Translations under genes and position numbers: made by a program
Part shown: piece after piece, positions 10,233 to 22,490 of the stretch
How positions within the stretch are numbered: the first letter of the stretch is position 1
Layout of the letters: every line of letters starts with the position of its first letter
The notes under the pieces: generated by a model
Databases searched by the model: none
The model's input: only the letters and a program-made list of their open reading frames with translations
What the model was told of the DNA's origin: nothing
Assembly: GCA_015680685.1 (NCBI GenBank)
Contig: MNCI01003795.1
Location: 3,591-51,628, forward strand
Direction: 5' to 3'
Origin: Gnetum montanum
Taxonomy: Eukaryota > Streptophyta > Gnetopsida > Gnetales > Gnetaceae
Length of the DNA: 48,038 nucleotides

Positions 10233-10390
10233 GTTCCACAAGTTTTGTCTTTTGTGTTTGTATCCAAATTTTGTTTAATCCTCCACTGTGGCATGAATAA
10301 ATTCCTAGTCAGTTAATAATCCCATACCTATCCATTATGTAATCAATGGAGCTTGTTCTCACTATAACTGGAGGATGAGTTTTCATTCAA

Positions 10391-10401
10391 TCGTGGGGGT
10401 A
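10391..10401 (+). promoter_or_regulatory. Element A polypurine tract
   Basis: TCGTGGGGGTA ends directly at the 3' LTR. The block TTTTCATTCAATC before it is the same in A, B and D. This is the plus-strand primer site for reverse transcription. Confidence 0.85.
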
Positions 10402-11207
10402 TGATGAGTTATCATTTTATTGGCCACAATATTGTAGCCATGATATCACTTATGCAATATCGCAGCCTATCTCCTCATCCATAAATAAGAGGTAGGCATA
10501 TCTGGTTCGAGGTACTTAGTTTTAGATTTTCTTTGAAGTGTTAGTTTTAAGTAGTTCTTCTCTAAACCCTTTTCCTCCCAGTGTATTCCCGTAGTGTGGT
10601 GATTGTAATTGTACAACATCCTTATTTGAGTGTGACGTACTTGGACATGCACATGACCAACAATAAAGATCAAGATTACTTCATCATTGTAGCATCCACT
10701 TAGCTTAATTATTTAATTGTTATTTACTACTTTCTTAGTTAATATCTCTTCATCCTAAACTCCTATTAGACGTGGAATGAGTATGACTTAATCATGAGCA
10801 TTTAAGTGTGATTACTTGATAACCCAATAGCATACCTAGGATCTGCGCTTGGTAATCCTAGTGGTAGTCATGCATGAGGTCCAAGATGTGTATGGATGAT
10901 TAAGGAATGGATGATCATCGCACTTAGGCTAGTTAGATTCTCTCTTACCCTCTATCTCTTAGCTTAGTTAATATTATTTTCCATTGTCTACAGGAGTAGC
11001 ATTAATATAGGAACACACAATACACCTCACTCTGGACTAAACCATACGTGACAAAGTTAACACTAGTTCAGATGAGAAGACAGTGAACTGCAACCTAAGA
11101 ATAACTATCTAGATACCATAACTAGTCTGTCTGCAAAGTTCGATTGGATCGTGCGTGAAACGCTCATATTCATATAGTTGAGTGTAGGGGTACCTCGCCA
11201 CTTATCA
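10402..11207 (+). repeat. Element A 3' LTR (806 bp)
   Basis: It starts TGATGAGTTATCATTTTA and ends CCACTTATCA. The TATA box of the 5' copy is altered here (CCATAAATAAG near 10480). It has an extra ATATC-type unit (ATGATATCAC...GCAATATCGCAG) absent from the 5' LTR. Most other differences from the 5' copy are transitions. Confidence 0.92.
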
Positions 11208-11480
11208 ATTACTAAATGGGTAGAAGCTAAAGCCTGCAACAAATGATGTTAAGTAGTAGTATCTTTTCTTAGAGAAAATACTCTAACACGATTTGGAACT
11301 TCATGAGCAATCATAAGTGATCAAGGAATCCATTTTGTAAATAGAACAATGGAAACATTCCTTAAGTCTTATGAAATTCAATATAAGATAGCTATTGCCT
11401 ATCATCCTCAAACAAATGGTCAAGTAGAAAATGCAAATAGAATCATTTTACATCAATATTTAGAAGAAACTGGAAGATAA
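11208..11480 (+). pseudogene. pol: Element E integrase, catalytic half (resumes after element A)
   Basis: The target duplication ATTAC (11208-11212) is followed by TKWVEAKAC, continuing the motif cut at 5534. A frame change follows, then IISDQGIHFVNRTMETFL with the second catalytic Asp, and AYHPQTNGQVENANR with the catalytic Glu. The domain inserts element DNA into the host chromosome. The match ends near 11480 and the rest of the element is lost. Confidence 0.88.
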
Positions 11481-12145
11481 GAACCCTAGAAACCTTTCCT
11501 TAACTCAAATTGAGGTTTTTTAGATGCTTCCAAAGTCTTCTTACCTTCTCCTTGGCTATTTCCATCTTGTTTTGGCTATTTCTGAAATTGGGATGGGCTT
11601 TTTTAGAAGTTTCCTCGTCTTTTTCAATCATCTCTAGCTTTCCTAGAATGTCTCCTATGAAAGCCCAACTCTCAAGTGGAATGTCTACTCTTTTTCTGGG
11701 GTGCCCCAATTTCTAGTGAGATGTCTTAGTTGGTACATTCCACTTTATAGTGAGACGTATCACCTACAAGTGCTAAACACAAAAGTGCTCATTTTGATGC
11801 CTAGAACCTTTAGATGTCTCCAAACAAGTTTCCATAGACCTTGGAACCCCCTAAACTCATTAAAATGATTCCAAAACATCCTTAAACATGCCAAAACATC
11901 CAAGAATAATCCTCAATAAAATTAACACAAGAAGACACATAACATGTAGGATAGAACAAGGGGATTAGAAGAGGTGTCCCTACACCAGCTCTCCCACCAT
12001 TAAAAATTTCATGCTTCATGACCTTTTAGAAGCTAGAATGCACCATGCCCCCCATGACTCAAGGTCATGGCAACAATCATAGCTCAATGCATTACAAACA
12101 TGAGAATGAATATCATTTGAGGTTTGTTTTTTAAGCTTCTTATGC
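11481..12145. other. No gene; possible end of element F
   Basis: On the minus strand a purine-rich stretch GGTGGGAGAGC (about 11988-11998) is followed by TGGTGTAGGGACACC. This could be a polypurine tract and LTR start. No matching LTR end is found elsewhere in the window, so this is weak. Open frames on both strands at 11500-11716 overlap each other and match nothing. Confidence 0.3.
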
Positions 12146-13323
12146 TCATGAAGGCATGTCCTTATGCCCCACTATGCTTCCTTTATCTAAGCATCTCCTT
12201 GGAATGCTTCCCTTGCATTCCCATAACAACTCAAACCTACAACAAAAAAAGAATAAGAAAAAAGAAAAAGGATTAGTCTTTATTAATCCAACATCCTTTC
12301 TTTTCTTCTTTTTCCTCTTCTTCACCTTTAGCACCAGCTTTATTTCATCATTAGCACCACCACGTAGCTTTATTTCATCATTAGCACCACCACATAGATT
12401 TATTTCATCATCAGCACCACCACATAGATTGCCTTCATGTTGATTATCCAATTTATAGCCAAGACAATCAACTCCATTAACATACTTCACAAATTTTTCA
12501 TTGCTATAATCAATAGTAAGCATCTCCAAATTCTAGAAAATTGTATCACTCTCAATGTCTTCACTCACATTAATAATTACCTGCTTATAATGAATATCCC
12601 AATAGCCATCATCATCAAATAAATTATAATTATTATTCTTCCTCTTACTAACAATAACATCAAGATTCACAACATGACTCTTCATCTCATCATAATCATC
12701 AAAATGATCCTGATGATAATCATTACCATTAAACAAACCACTATCAAGCTGAAGTGAAAAACTAGTATCCATCACACTAGCTTCAACATGAGAGTAATTA
12801 CTACATCAACAAGATAAAGCCCACTCTTACTTACCTCTTCATGACTTCTCCCATTCATCTTTGGTTCAACTTGATCTTCAACATGTGGTTGACCAATCTC
12901 ATCAAGCCTTGAAGGTTCAAGATCCCAAATAGGAGTTTCTAATTCCAATGGCTTCTCTTCTTCAAAGGAATCATCAACAAGCTCTTCATCCCATTTTGGA
13001 GGTACCAACTCAAAAGGTAAACTATCCTCCATGGAAGTAACATCAAATTCATCAAAAACATCATCAAAGAAACCATTATTCTCTATACCTTATTTAGAAG
13101 ACTCAACTCTCTCCCATGAGATAGCCCCAACTTGGCTTAGAATATCCTTCACCTTGCCACAAGGTATAGAATAATTGCAAAAATAATGATTATCATACCT
13201 TCTAGTGCTACCTTTGATCCTTATTGAATAAGTTCCTTGATCCTTTTCACTCTTTTGACTTTGATCTTTCACCTCCCATGACTCATGAGGTAGGAACTCT
13301 TCTTGATCAGTAGCATACACCAT
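12146..13323 (-). pseudogene. Element F acidic protein region with 10-residue repeats (unknown function)
   Basis: Four open pieces follow each other on the minus strand: 13323-13090 and 13032-12772 in one frame, then 12775-12533 and 12529-12146 in another. The shift is near 12775. The first starts MVYATDQEEFLPHESWEVKD. The second is Glu/Asp-rich (PPKWDEELVDDSFEEEKPLELE). The last has about three copies of a CGGANDEIKL repeat and then a Lys-rich run. I do not recognise a family. It lies after gag in an element without visible pol, so it may be an accessory ORF or the remains of a polyprotein linker. Confidence 0.5.
12330..12432. repeat. 30-bp tandem repeat, about three copies
   Basis: The unit TTTATTTCATCATTAGCACC plus ACCACGTAGC repeats head to tail with one or two changes per copy. 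On the minus strand it encodes the ten-residue repeat CGGANDEIKL. A 30-base unit keeps any reading frame, consistent with growth inside a coding region. Confidence 0.8.
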
Positions 13324-13673
13324 CTTGAACTTTGAAGATCTCTTGGTCTCCTTAATGAAGCTCTTGGTTTCCTCCCTTGAAACCCTTGAGTATTAAGCAC
13401 TCCCTTACTCAATAAGAGATTCTTGAAAACTTCTTTTCTCATTGATATCTATTTCATCAAACCTTTCATCTTCCTTCCCTTATTTATGGCTAGAAAATAT
13501 TCTCTTAATTCTCCTTAAAATATTTCCCATGTTAGTATTGAATTTCTCCAAATCCCTTCTTGAATTTTCTACAAAATCTTTGTACATGTGGACATTTACT
13601 TTGGAAATAATTTCTTATTTTCTTTGTTCTATAGAGAAGAAGAAGCTATTGCATTAGCCACCATGGAGGGCTA

Positions 13674-16027
13674 CTACTCGATTATGTCAATAGACTTTGT
13701 TGTAATAGGAGGGGGAGGTACCCTAATGATAAAAGGATATTTGGGGGCCATTGATGATAGCACCCTTACAAAAAATGGGGTTCTTGAACTAACAGAAGTT
13801 GAAGGGCTCCTTTCGTTGTGAGGAGGTACCTGAATCACAAATAATTCCCTCATAGCCCTTGGGTCATGGTCAACATTAAATGCTGCTATGGTATACATGC
13901 TATTATTAGTGTTCAATGGATCTTTGTACATATGCATCTACTAGTTTGGAGGTATAATTGGGTTGGATGCATCAAGACTGATCTCACCCCTATCTATCAT
14001 CTTTTGTAGGTCATCTTTCAGCACAAGGAAAAAATTAGTGTCTTGACTAGGTAATTGATGATAGTGGCAAAAGCGATCAAGCTTAAAATACTTATGTACT
14101 AAAAGATCATCATTGGTTGATCAAGTGGGATCTTTGGCTATCTCACATAGCCTCTCATGCCGTTTTCAAGCATTCTCAATCATTTGCTTATATTGTATCC
14201 TCCAACTCTTCAATAGTTGATCTAACAGTTTAGATGGTTTCAAAGGCATCCTAGTATATTCGGTTTGGTCTTTTCACTCAAAATTGGACCTCGAAGTAGC
14301 CGATAAAATGGTCCTAGATGTCAAGGGTTGGTTGCTATGATTTTTTGCAAGGGCCTCAGATTGATTGGCTCTTTGCCCCTAGGTGGTTGTCTTGCTTTCT
14401 TTAGCTATAGTTGCAATCTCCATGCTATTTTTCCTTCCTCTCTCATTGTTCTTTCATGCATGTTTATTTTTATATGCCATGTAGGTACAATTTTGGCTAG
14501 CCTCTGTAGCATCCTCTATGTTTTTGGTCTAGGGGAAGGCCTAACTAAGTGACTGTGAATCTATGTAGTACGACTTTGACTTGATGAAATCATTAACTAT
14601 CCCCCTAAATATAGCTAAAAGGTGAGTTTTAGCTATAGGTTCCAGTATCTCATTGAGCAAACCATTCCATTGTCGGATGAATTTTTACACTAGTTCAAGA
14701 GGTTCTTGCTTGACCTTAATCAATTGATTAAGAATTGTACCAAGCTTTAAGTTGTACTTGAAGCAATTAATGAATTGAGAAATTAGGCCTTCCAAAGAGG
14801 ATATGGATCCTCATGATAAGGCATGGTACCAATCAAGGGCCTCCCCCATAAGGAACATAAGGAAGATCCTAATATTTTTGTGAGGCTAGGCTTGTAGTAA
14901 CAAGCACTCCAAGTGGAAGGTTATGAGATGGAAGTCTTGGTCACCTTCACCATTGTACATCATAAATTGTAGTATGGGGACACCATGGGGAAGAGTTATG
15001 GGTGGGACCACAAGACTAATGGGATCATCCTAATAGAAGTACATAATCTTAACGATTTAATATGTAAAGGCTTAAGCCTCTTTAACTCTTTAGCTAGATC
15101 TTGGATCATCTAAAAGGCTTGATCCAAGCCCTGGGGTGCCCCTGTTGGTTGTGGGGTCTGCACAAAAGGCTATGGTGTCTATTGGAAGGCCTATGGCCTC
15201 ACTATCAATTATGGTACCAAGGGAAGAGGTTGTGTCATCATAGTGATTGGTGGGCTGAACAGAGAGAAAGATGCTTGTACCAGTATCTATGGCACAAACT
15301 AAATAAAAAGGGTGTGTGACCCTTGGGTTACTTGGGATGCCATGGTGAAACCCATCTAGGTAGGCAAGGGATTGGTGGTGGTGACAGCTATCGATGAAAG
15401 TTGTACAGACTGTAGTTAGGTGGCAAACAGCATGGAGAAGTGGAAGGTTGTAGGCTATGGAACCAATTATGCTTGGTGCACTACTATGACAAGCATGGGT
15501 TCAAACATGGTTAGGTAAAGGAGAGACAAAGTTTTGGCAGCATACCCTATGAAAGAGGCAAGGGGGGTTGAGGTGGGAAAGGTGGCTTTAAAATTTGCTT
15601 GTTGGAAAAGCCCACCTAGGACATCCAAATGTTTGGACTCAACCCCAAACTCATCCTCTTCCTTGTGTTATTTTTATAAGCTAGCTTTTCCATCCTCTTC
15701 ATCCATCTCAATCAACTAAAATAGGATATAAGAATAGGGTTTGGTAAGTGGTATCTTGTCATACAAGGAAGGAATGTACTCCTTCCCATCTCAGTGTATG
15801 AGTTTGTACTCCCTTTTCATCTTTGCTTCCATCCTTGGAAACAACATGCCAGCCTAAATCTTGGCACAAATGAAGTTATAGTGATCTTTGTTTCTGATCG
15901 AGAAATTAGTACTTCACCCCCTAAGCCTTAGGGATTACACAGATTCTACTATGGTAAGGTCTTTGGGAACATAGACCCTCACAGCCTGTTAGTTAGCAAT
16001 TGTCTTAGTGAAGTTAAAGGGCAACAT
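13674..16027 (-). pseudogene. gag: Element F gag
   Basis: ATG at 16027 starts MLPFNFTKTIAN, followed by SLRLRG and YNFICAKI (matching G) and a basic stretch. The core at about 14990-14570 reads FMMYNGEGDQDFHLITFHLE, then GEALDWYHAL, FINCFKYNL and KQEPLELV: a Retrotrans_gag capsid domain. At about 14095-14000 follows FCHYHQLPSQDTNFF and LKDDLQKMIDRGEI, a Cys/His block like the C-x-x-H...LK..I..L...G end of several plant gypsy gags. The last open piece (13937-13674) has TPFFVRV and PFIIRVPPPP. Stops are scattered through all of it. Confidence 0.7.
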
Positions 16028-16617
16028 GGTCGACTAGCTAAATTACATGTTGAAAATGTCATTTAAAATTTTTTAATATTTTTAGTAAAAACATAATAAG
16101 TGGAATAATCAACTAATGTAATTGACCAAAAATGAAAAAGTAGTACGAAACTACTAGTGTGAAACACTATGCAGTAGATAGTTGTGTATTGTGCAATGTA
16201 CAAGGCAATTTCCAACCAACTAGATTGAGTGGTGAAAATGGAAAAAAAGAGGTTTTTCCAACAACAGAATTAGTTTTCCAATGGAAATGGGTTTTCCCAA
16301 TGGAAACTAAGTTTTGAAATAGAAAAGATCTTTTGAAATGGAATAAGACTTCTGGAATAGAATAGGGCTTTTGGAATAGAATGGATAATGGTTTTTGAAG
16401 TAAACTACATTGGTTCCCAAGAAACCAAAAACTATTGTCAAATTATAGTAGAAACCCAACTCAATCACCAAAAGTATGCTAAGGTATGTGGGAAATGATT
16501 TTTAACAACAACATTGGTCTTAACAGAATAAGTTTGCAAGTTTCAAAATAAGAAAATGTAAAGGATTTGGTATTTGGAAAAAATTAGAAAGGGGTTTATG
16601 ACCAAGAATTTTATGGA
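16028..16617 (-). other. Element F leader between primer site and gag
   Basis: No gene seen. AT-rich. A cluster of short direct repeats around GGAAT/AATGG lies at about 16240-16390 (for example TTTTGGAATAGAAT-type units). It fits the untranslated leader of an LTR retrotransposon. Confidence 0.5.
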
Positions 16618-16636
16618 GGCCCTTCTTCTAGTGCCA
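16618..16636 (-). promoter_or_regulatory. Primer-binding-site-like motif of element F
   Basis: On the minus strand it reads TGGCACTAGAAGAAGGGCC, six bases after the presumed LTR end TCTAACA. It is the counterpart of 529-547 in element G. It starts with TGG as primer sites do. The tRNA is not identified. Confidence 0.55.
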
Positions 16637-16642
16637 AAAAAC

Positions 16643-18000
16643 TGTTAGACCTAGAAAATTTGGTTGCTGGAATGGAAACTAGAGTATTCCAAGCACCAAA
16701 ATAGTTTTAGCCTTGAATGCTAAGGGCCTCTAAGAAATGAAATTCAAGGCACCCTAAATGGTCTAGCTAATCACCCAAGGACTTAAAAAAGTGTAAAATG
16801 GCCATATAAATAAAATCATAAATGAAAACACAAATGAAAATGAAGACATAAATGTAAAAAAAATGAAAACATGAACAAAAAAGAAGTTGTAGATCTAGAA
16901 TGGAAAAAAGACAGAGAAATGAAAATGTGAATTCAGATTTGTAGAACAATGAACTACAACTTTATTAAAATGGAAAATAAAGTGGCAAGTTCATAAAGTA
17001 CAAACTTTGTGCTACGTGCATAAGAAGTTTCTTGAAGGAGTTTGAAGTCCATTGGAGATGGCAGTCTGTGTTCCATGTTAACTCCACGATCCAGATTCTT
17101 CCTAACTCCAGTTTCGAGAAACTTTGCACTAGTTTCCACTAGAATCAGCAATTATGATCACAAATTGGTGTTCCACCTTTGGTGCAATGGTATTACATGG
17201 AAGTCTCTATGCTTAGCATAACAACCAATTCTACTCAATGGTGTTTAAGATTGTAAAAGGATCTTGGCTATAGAAAATGCTTGATTACTTTTTTAGGATA
17301 TGGAGTATGCTTCAAAACCCATAATCCTAATAGGGTGTTTACATTTGGATTTTATAGGGTTGGAATTACTTATTTTGGCTCTACACATCACTTTCATGAT
17401 TATTGACAAATTGATGTCAATTTGTAGGTTACAATCCTCAGCATAGTTACCATTTATAGTAAGTTTGGAATGCACCACAACCACCAAAATCCATCCATTT
17501 ACTTGAAATACTAAAAGAACTTTTTTGACTATGCTGACACCATCCCAACTACACTAGCCTTGGTGGACTATGATGAAGTTTTTCAAGAATGTTAAAAACC
17601 ATGAAAAATGTGGAAAATGTTGGAAAATGCCAAGAAATGCTAGAAATCATGGAAAATGCTATCTACGTTAATCATGCTACAACAATTCCAACGCTACATC
17701 TTTGTTAAGTTTTGTGGTAACTACGCTGGGTTGGAAACAGAAAATACCATCTATTTCATCAACACTAGGGGGTAGATGGTTCCAACGTAGTTATGGCTAT
17801 AGCCCTACAAAAACCCATGAAATGCTAATTTTGGCCATTCCCAAGGCATTTTCAACCTTCCCAAGCCCCAATATAGACATGAGGTACCTTTTTTCACTTG
17901 GAAACTAAGGCAATAGCAACTTCTAAGCCATTTTCCAGCCTGAAAAGCTAAAGTATGCAAGATTGTAGCTCATGAACTACAAATCTTATATTTACAATCG
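16643..18000 (-). repeat. Element F 5' LTR (outer edge not resolved)
   Basis: On the minus strand the LTR would end ...TCTAACA at 16643. A TATA-like box CCTATAAAATCC lies near 17350-17361, about 710 bases from the end, comparable to about 800 in G. No second copy exists in the window to fix the outer edge. Short open frames here (16767-16949, 16954-17151, 17293-17487, 17702-17908) do not look like proteins. Confidence 0.4.
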
Positions 18001-21000
18001 AATCTTGTCTCAAGTTGGGAAATAAAGGTTATAATTTGCAACATGAAATTTTGGTGGTATTTCATAGCAGAAATATTTAATTATTTAATTATGTAGTTTA
18101 TTAGGTATTTTTGATTGGCCACATGGTAGAAAAAGTGGTATGATTATTTTTTATTAAAATATTTAATGAACTTTAGATGTTATTTTATTGATTGATTTTT
18201 TAAATTGTTAGTTTTCTACTTTAGTGGATTTTATTAAAAACCTACATGAGCCATGTGAGGCAAGAGTTAGCTTTTCTTTAATTTATTTTAGAAAAAGCAC
18301 CAGGATTCTTCAAATTAGGTTTGGACATATTTATTTTAAAAACCTCACACTTCATTCTTTTGGGAACTATTAGCATCCAATCAAATTGAACAAAAAAGCT
18401 CTCCTAGAGAGGAGATGTGAAGATGTTATTATGCATGCATGATTATGGATTATGCATTGTTGGGTTCATTTGCTTATAGATCATTTATAGTCATGCACAT
18501 GCACTTGTCTTCTTGATTTTTGTGCTATTAATTTTGGATTTTTCTCTTGGATTTTTATTTTAGCAAGTTTTGTATGATATTGATGTGGTTGTGGATTTTG
18601 GTTGAAGTTGTTAATCATGAGCATTTATTATGCTAGATGTGGATATTTTATTATATGGAGAGCATTGTATGAAATTTATACATTATTTTCTAGACCTACA
18701 ATTTTATATTTTTTTGTACATTGTCAATTTTTGAGGATTGAGAATTTTGTATGAATTCTAGCATTTTTACATCCAAGGCATGGGTCTTGTATGATTATTA
18801 ATTGAATTAGTATCATTATGTTTGTCTTGGAAATGAATTTGATGGATCTTGTCTAGCAACTAAAAATTTAATTTTTTCCCATGTTTCTAATCCATGATGA
18901 CATTTATTGATATTTTCCCTTTCCTATCTTTTTTTTTCTTGGTTTTTAATATTTTTCTTACAATTCAATGACTTGCAAATAGACATTATAATGTCATGGA
19001 TCTATCAACATGATTATTTGACACCAAAAATTGTTCAAGTATGGTATGATATTAGGTTTTAGTCAAATTGGCATTTTAGTCATCATCACAAGTTTATCAT
19101 AGGTATGACTATCAACATTTACCATCAATTGTGATAAGGTTGTGGTCGACCATGAAGTCCAAAAATTAAAAGATAAGTTCCTATTATACAAAATATTGAA
19201 TTTTTACAAAATCATGAGTTAATCATGGGTTATGATCAAAGACCTTAAGTCATGGTTATATTGCAATAAAGGTATTTTGTTGTTTTTAATGGGAAAATTT
19301 CTAGTGGATTTTAAAGTACGTACCAATGATCATGGTGTAGACCATGAGCTATTGTCATATTGTGGTTAATTCAATTTCACCACTTTACTTGTCTAAGCCA
19401 TGAGAACACATTTGAGCTAGTTTTAAATTTTTATCTAATGCTTGATGGTCTGATGATTTGATTTGATTATAGTTGTTAACGCCATGGTTGGTTATTTATC
19501 TCATGGCCTTGACTATACATTCTATGAGTCCCTCTAACATCAATGTTGATCTATAAGTTATGCATGATTGTATGTTTGGTATGTGATGGGAGCTAGCATC
19601 AAGTTATGTGACTAGTTGGTGATGGACATCTAGGAGTGACTACTTTGACCCTTACTAGGATGCATCAATGAGGCTCTTGCTATAGGCCACATCCTACAAG
19701 GAAGAGGAAGTGTTCAACTTCTATTCATTTTAATTTTCTCAAGAAAATTAGAGGATTGTTCAATGCCTCTAGTATGAATTTTTTTTAAATAGTGGATTTT
19801 TTGATGCCATAGTCCTGGTTGAGACCTAATAACTTGATCCATGCACAAGGTAGTTTAATAGTTGATGATAGGTTAAGTATACATGACATCTATTCTCAAA
19901 CTTAACAGTAAATCCAATGTGTGCTAATCTTCTTATGCTTGAAGGTTAATGGGTTGCAATGGATGGTGGTAGTTTTCCATATGATCTTACTTGGTCATAT
20001 GATTTATGTATGTATAGTAGATGTATGGCATATTAGCATGTGCTTGTAGGTTGATGTCCCCTTGCTTAACTAAGTCACAATACTTATTCTTAGTCAATCA
20101 GTAGGAGGTCCTAAGATTTCTTACTTAGTTTTATTGACTTCCTTTTTTATTACAAGTTACTAGGATAAGGAGAACTAGGAGGACCTTTGTTTACTTGATA
20201 CTAACTTTTCTTACTAGCTATAAACTAATATTTATGATTTATAATTTATATTATGGACTAATGTACTAGATGGATTTTTATGTATGCTTCATATGTTATG
20301 ATTATGGATATATATGTTAAAACTTTTTAGGATAGTATTTTGTAGATTATGGATTATTATATTTCTTATATGATGTTGTTTTCCTTCTATTCCTTATTAA
20401 TAAGACTATCTAGCTTCATGTTAGTTGAGTTTTATTTAGTCATGGTTTTCTAGATTAGTCGTAATCACTCATTCCTTATCATACTACACTAGTTTGTATC
20501 ATTTTCTTCTTGTATCTCATCATGATCATGTATTTTGAGGTTATGTATCCAATGTAATGCTCTTTTGCCTAAGGCTCGGTGTGAGAGTGTTGAAAAATTT
20601 TATTAAAATTTCATCCCATACCAAGGATCAATACAAAATAATATAAAATATTTAAGAAATAAGTTTAGTAAAGTTTCTTCATAATCTAAAATGTTTATCA
20701 AATAGCCTTGAAATAAATTTAGAGGAATTTGATACATTCCCCATATAAAATAACTCAAATTTGGCCAAAATTTAATAGAATTATAGCTCAACAATATATT
20801 TAAATAAAATAACCTTCTCTACAATTTTTACAAGAACACAAGTTATGGTTGACTCATGCTATAAACCACAACTCATGGTAAAGTTATGGTCAACAAAAAC
20901 AATGACTTTTTTCTTCCCTGTAACACCATGACATGTGGTAATGTCATGGTATAAATGGTACCACAAGTTGTGGTCAACTTATGGTAAATTAAGGACATTA

Positions 21001-21413
21001 AATTTAACACCTGAAATGATGTGAAAATAAATCATTAACTGATTCAGATTGGCAGAGGAGGAAATGGATGATTTAATAGTAATAACAATAGTCCAAATGG
21101 TTGAGATTGGAGGCCTTTTACATCATTTAGAGAGCTAAATCAAATTTTTAGTAGGACTCTCTCTAATGGGTTCTTGGTTGGCCAAGAAACTCCTTCTTTA
21201 ACCCTAGCTTCTTTTGTACACCTACAGCAATAAGAAAGTAACCACATGCAACAATGGAGATTGATCTTTGATAAAGGTCCCACCAATTTTGAATCAATGA
21301 GATTATATCCTATGGAACACAATGTGATCTGATCATAACCTTTGAAGATAATGTAGAGTGAATTGCCAATAATACTCTTGTATATTTTTGTGTTTAATAA
21401 ATATAAAATATAT
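18001..21413. other. AT-rich intergenic DNA, no gene seen
   Basis: I see no coding motif, LTR pair or RNA gene. The stretch has many short runs around CATGG/CCATG/ATGGT (about 19080-19400 and again 20830-21000), such as ATCATGGGTTATGATC, which give weak inverted and direct repeats. It may be an old LTR or element body too decayed to recognise. The target site of element B is at its right end. Confidence 0.5.
21409..21413. repeat. Target-site duplication of element B, left copy
   Basis: TATAT here compares with GATAT at 30393-30397. Four of five bases agree. The motif is low in complexity, so the match alone is weak; the LTR ends carry the boundary call. Confidence 0.5.
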
Positions 21414-22298
21414 TGATGAGTGGCGAGGTACCCCTACACTCAACCATACGAATACGAGCATTTCACGCATGATCCGGTCGAACTCCACAGATGGGCTAGT
21501 TGTGGTATCTAGATAGTTACTCATTGATCGCAGTTCGCTATCTTCCCACCTACACTAGTATTTGTTTTGTTACATATGGTTTAGTCCAGAGTGAGGTGTA
21601 TGATATGTTCCTAAACTAATGCTACTCCTAGAGGTGAGCTGAAAATAATATTAACTAAGCTAGGAGGAAAAGAGAGAGAAAGCTATACTAAGAGGAGATA
21701 GGGAGAGAGAATTTAAGCTAGCCTAAGTGTGATGAGCATCCGTTCCTTACTCATCCATACACATCTTGGACCTCATGCATGACTACTACTAGGATTACTA
21801 AGTGTAGATCCTAGGTACGCCATTGGGTTACCAAGTAGTCACACTTAAACGCTCGTGATTAATTCGTACTCATTCCGCATTTAAGAAGTTTAGGATGAAG
21901 AGATATTAACTATGAAAGTAATAAATAACAATAACAATTAAATAATTAAACTAAGTGAATGCTGCAATGATGAAGTAATCTCGATCTTTATTTCTAGTCA
22001 TGTGTGTGTCCAAGTACATCACACTCAAATAAAGAATGTCGTACAATTACAATCATCACACTGTGGACATGCACTGAGAGAAAGTGTTGAGAGGAAAAAC
22101 TAACAAAAAGATCCTACACTAAACTAACTCCCTAAAAACTAATTAGAAAAGAAGACTTCCTTCCCATGTGCCTTCATGTGTACTTATAGGCTCACACAAG
22201 AACCACGATATCGCATATCCAATATTGCTACTACATGCGATATCGCATACCTGATATTGTGTATCCAATATCGTAACCCAATGAATCACGATTCATCA
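21414..22298 (-). repeat. Element B 3' LTR (885 bp)
   Basis: On the plus strand it starts TGATGAGTGGCGAGGTACC and ends GATTCATCA. On the minus strand the TATA-like box is TATAAGTA (near 22183), preceded by an array of ATATCG-type palindromes at 22205-22278. It pairs with 29492-30392. Confidence 0.92.
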
Positions 22299-22310
22299 TA
22301 CCCCCACGAT
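22299..22310 (-). promoter_or_regulatory. Element B polypurine tract
   Basis: On the minus strand ATCGTGGGGGTA ends directly at the 3' LTR. The block TTTTCATTCAATC upstream is the same as in A and D. Confidence 0.85.
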
Positions 22311-22490
22311 TGAATGAAAACTCGTCCTTGAGTCAGAATGAGAACAAGCCCCATTGATTACACAATGGATAGGTATGGGATTATTGACTAATAGGGGATC
22401 TATTCATGCCACAGCAGAGAACTCAATAGAACAAGATTGGACACAACACAAAAAATGAAAAATTCCTAAAATTACAAAATTGGGTGGAAC

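Larger units (their letters stand above)
5535..11207 (+). mobile_element. Element A: complete non-autonomous gypsy-type LTR retrotransposon (5.7 kb)
   Basis: Two LTRs (5535-6312 and 10402-11207) flank a primer site, a gag region, a 3' region and a polypurine tract. No protease, RT, RNase H or integrase motif is present, so it cannot copy itself. It carries a shortened ORF2. Its LTR ends, primer site, gag core, 3' region and polypurine tract match those of B and D, so a D-like relative could have supplied pol. It is inserted in the integrase of element E with a near-perfect 5 bp duplication, so it is younger than E. Both LTRs have many differences, so it is not recent. Confidence 0.9.
12140..18000 (-). 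mobile_element. Element F: decayed gag-type retrotransposon, same lineage as G
   Basis: On the minus strand: LTR-like sequence with its inner edge at 16643, primer-site-like motif (16618-16636), leader, gag from 16027, then acidic open frames down to 12146. The gag has a Retrotrans_gag core and a Cys/His block. No RT or integrase motif is seen, so it is non-autonomous or has lost pol. Neither outer end could be fixed; 18000 is an estimate. The gag start and primer motif match G. Confidence 0.65.
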
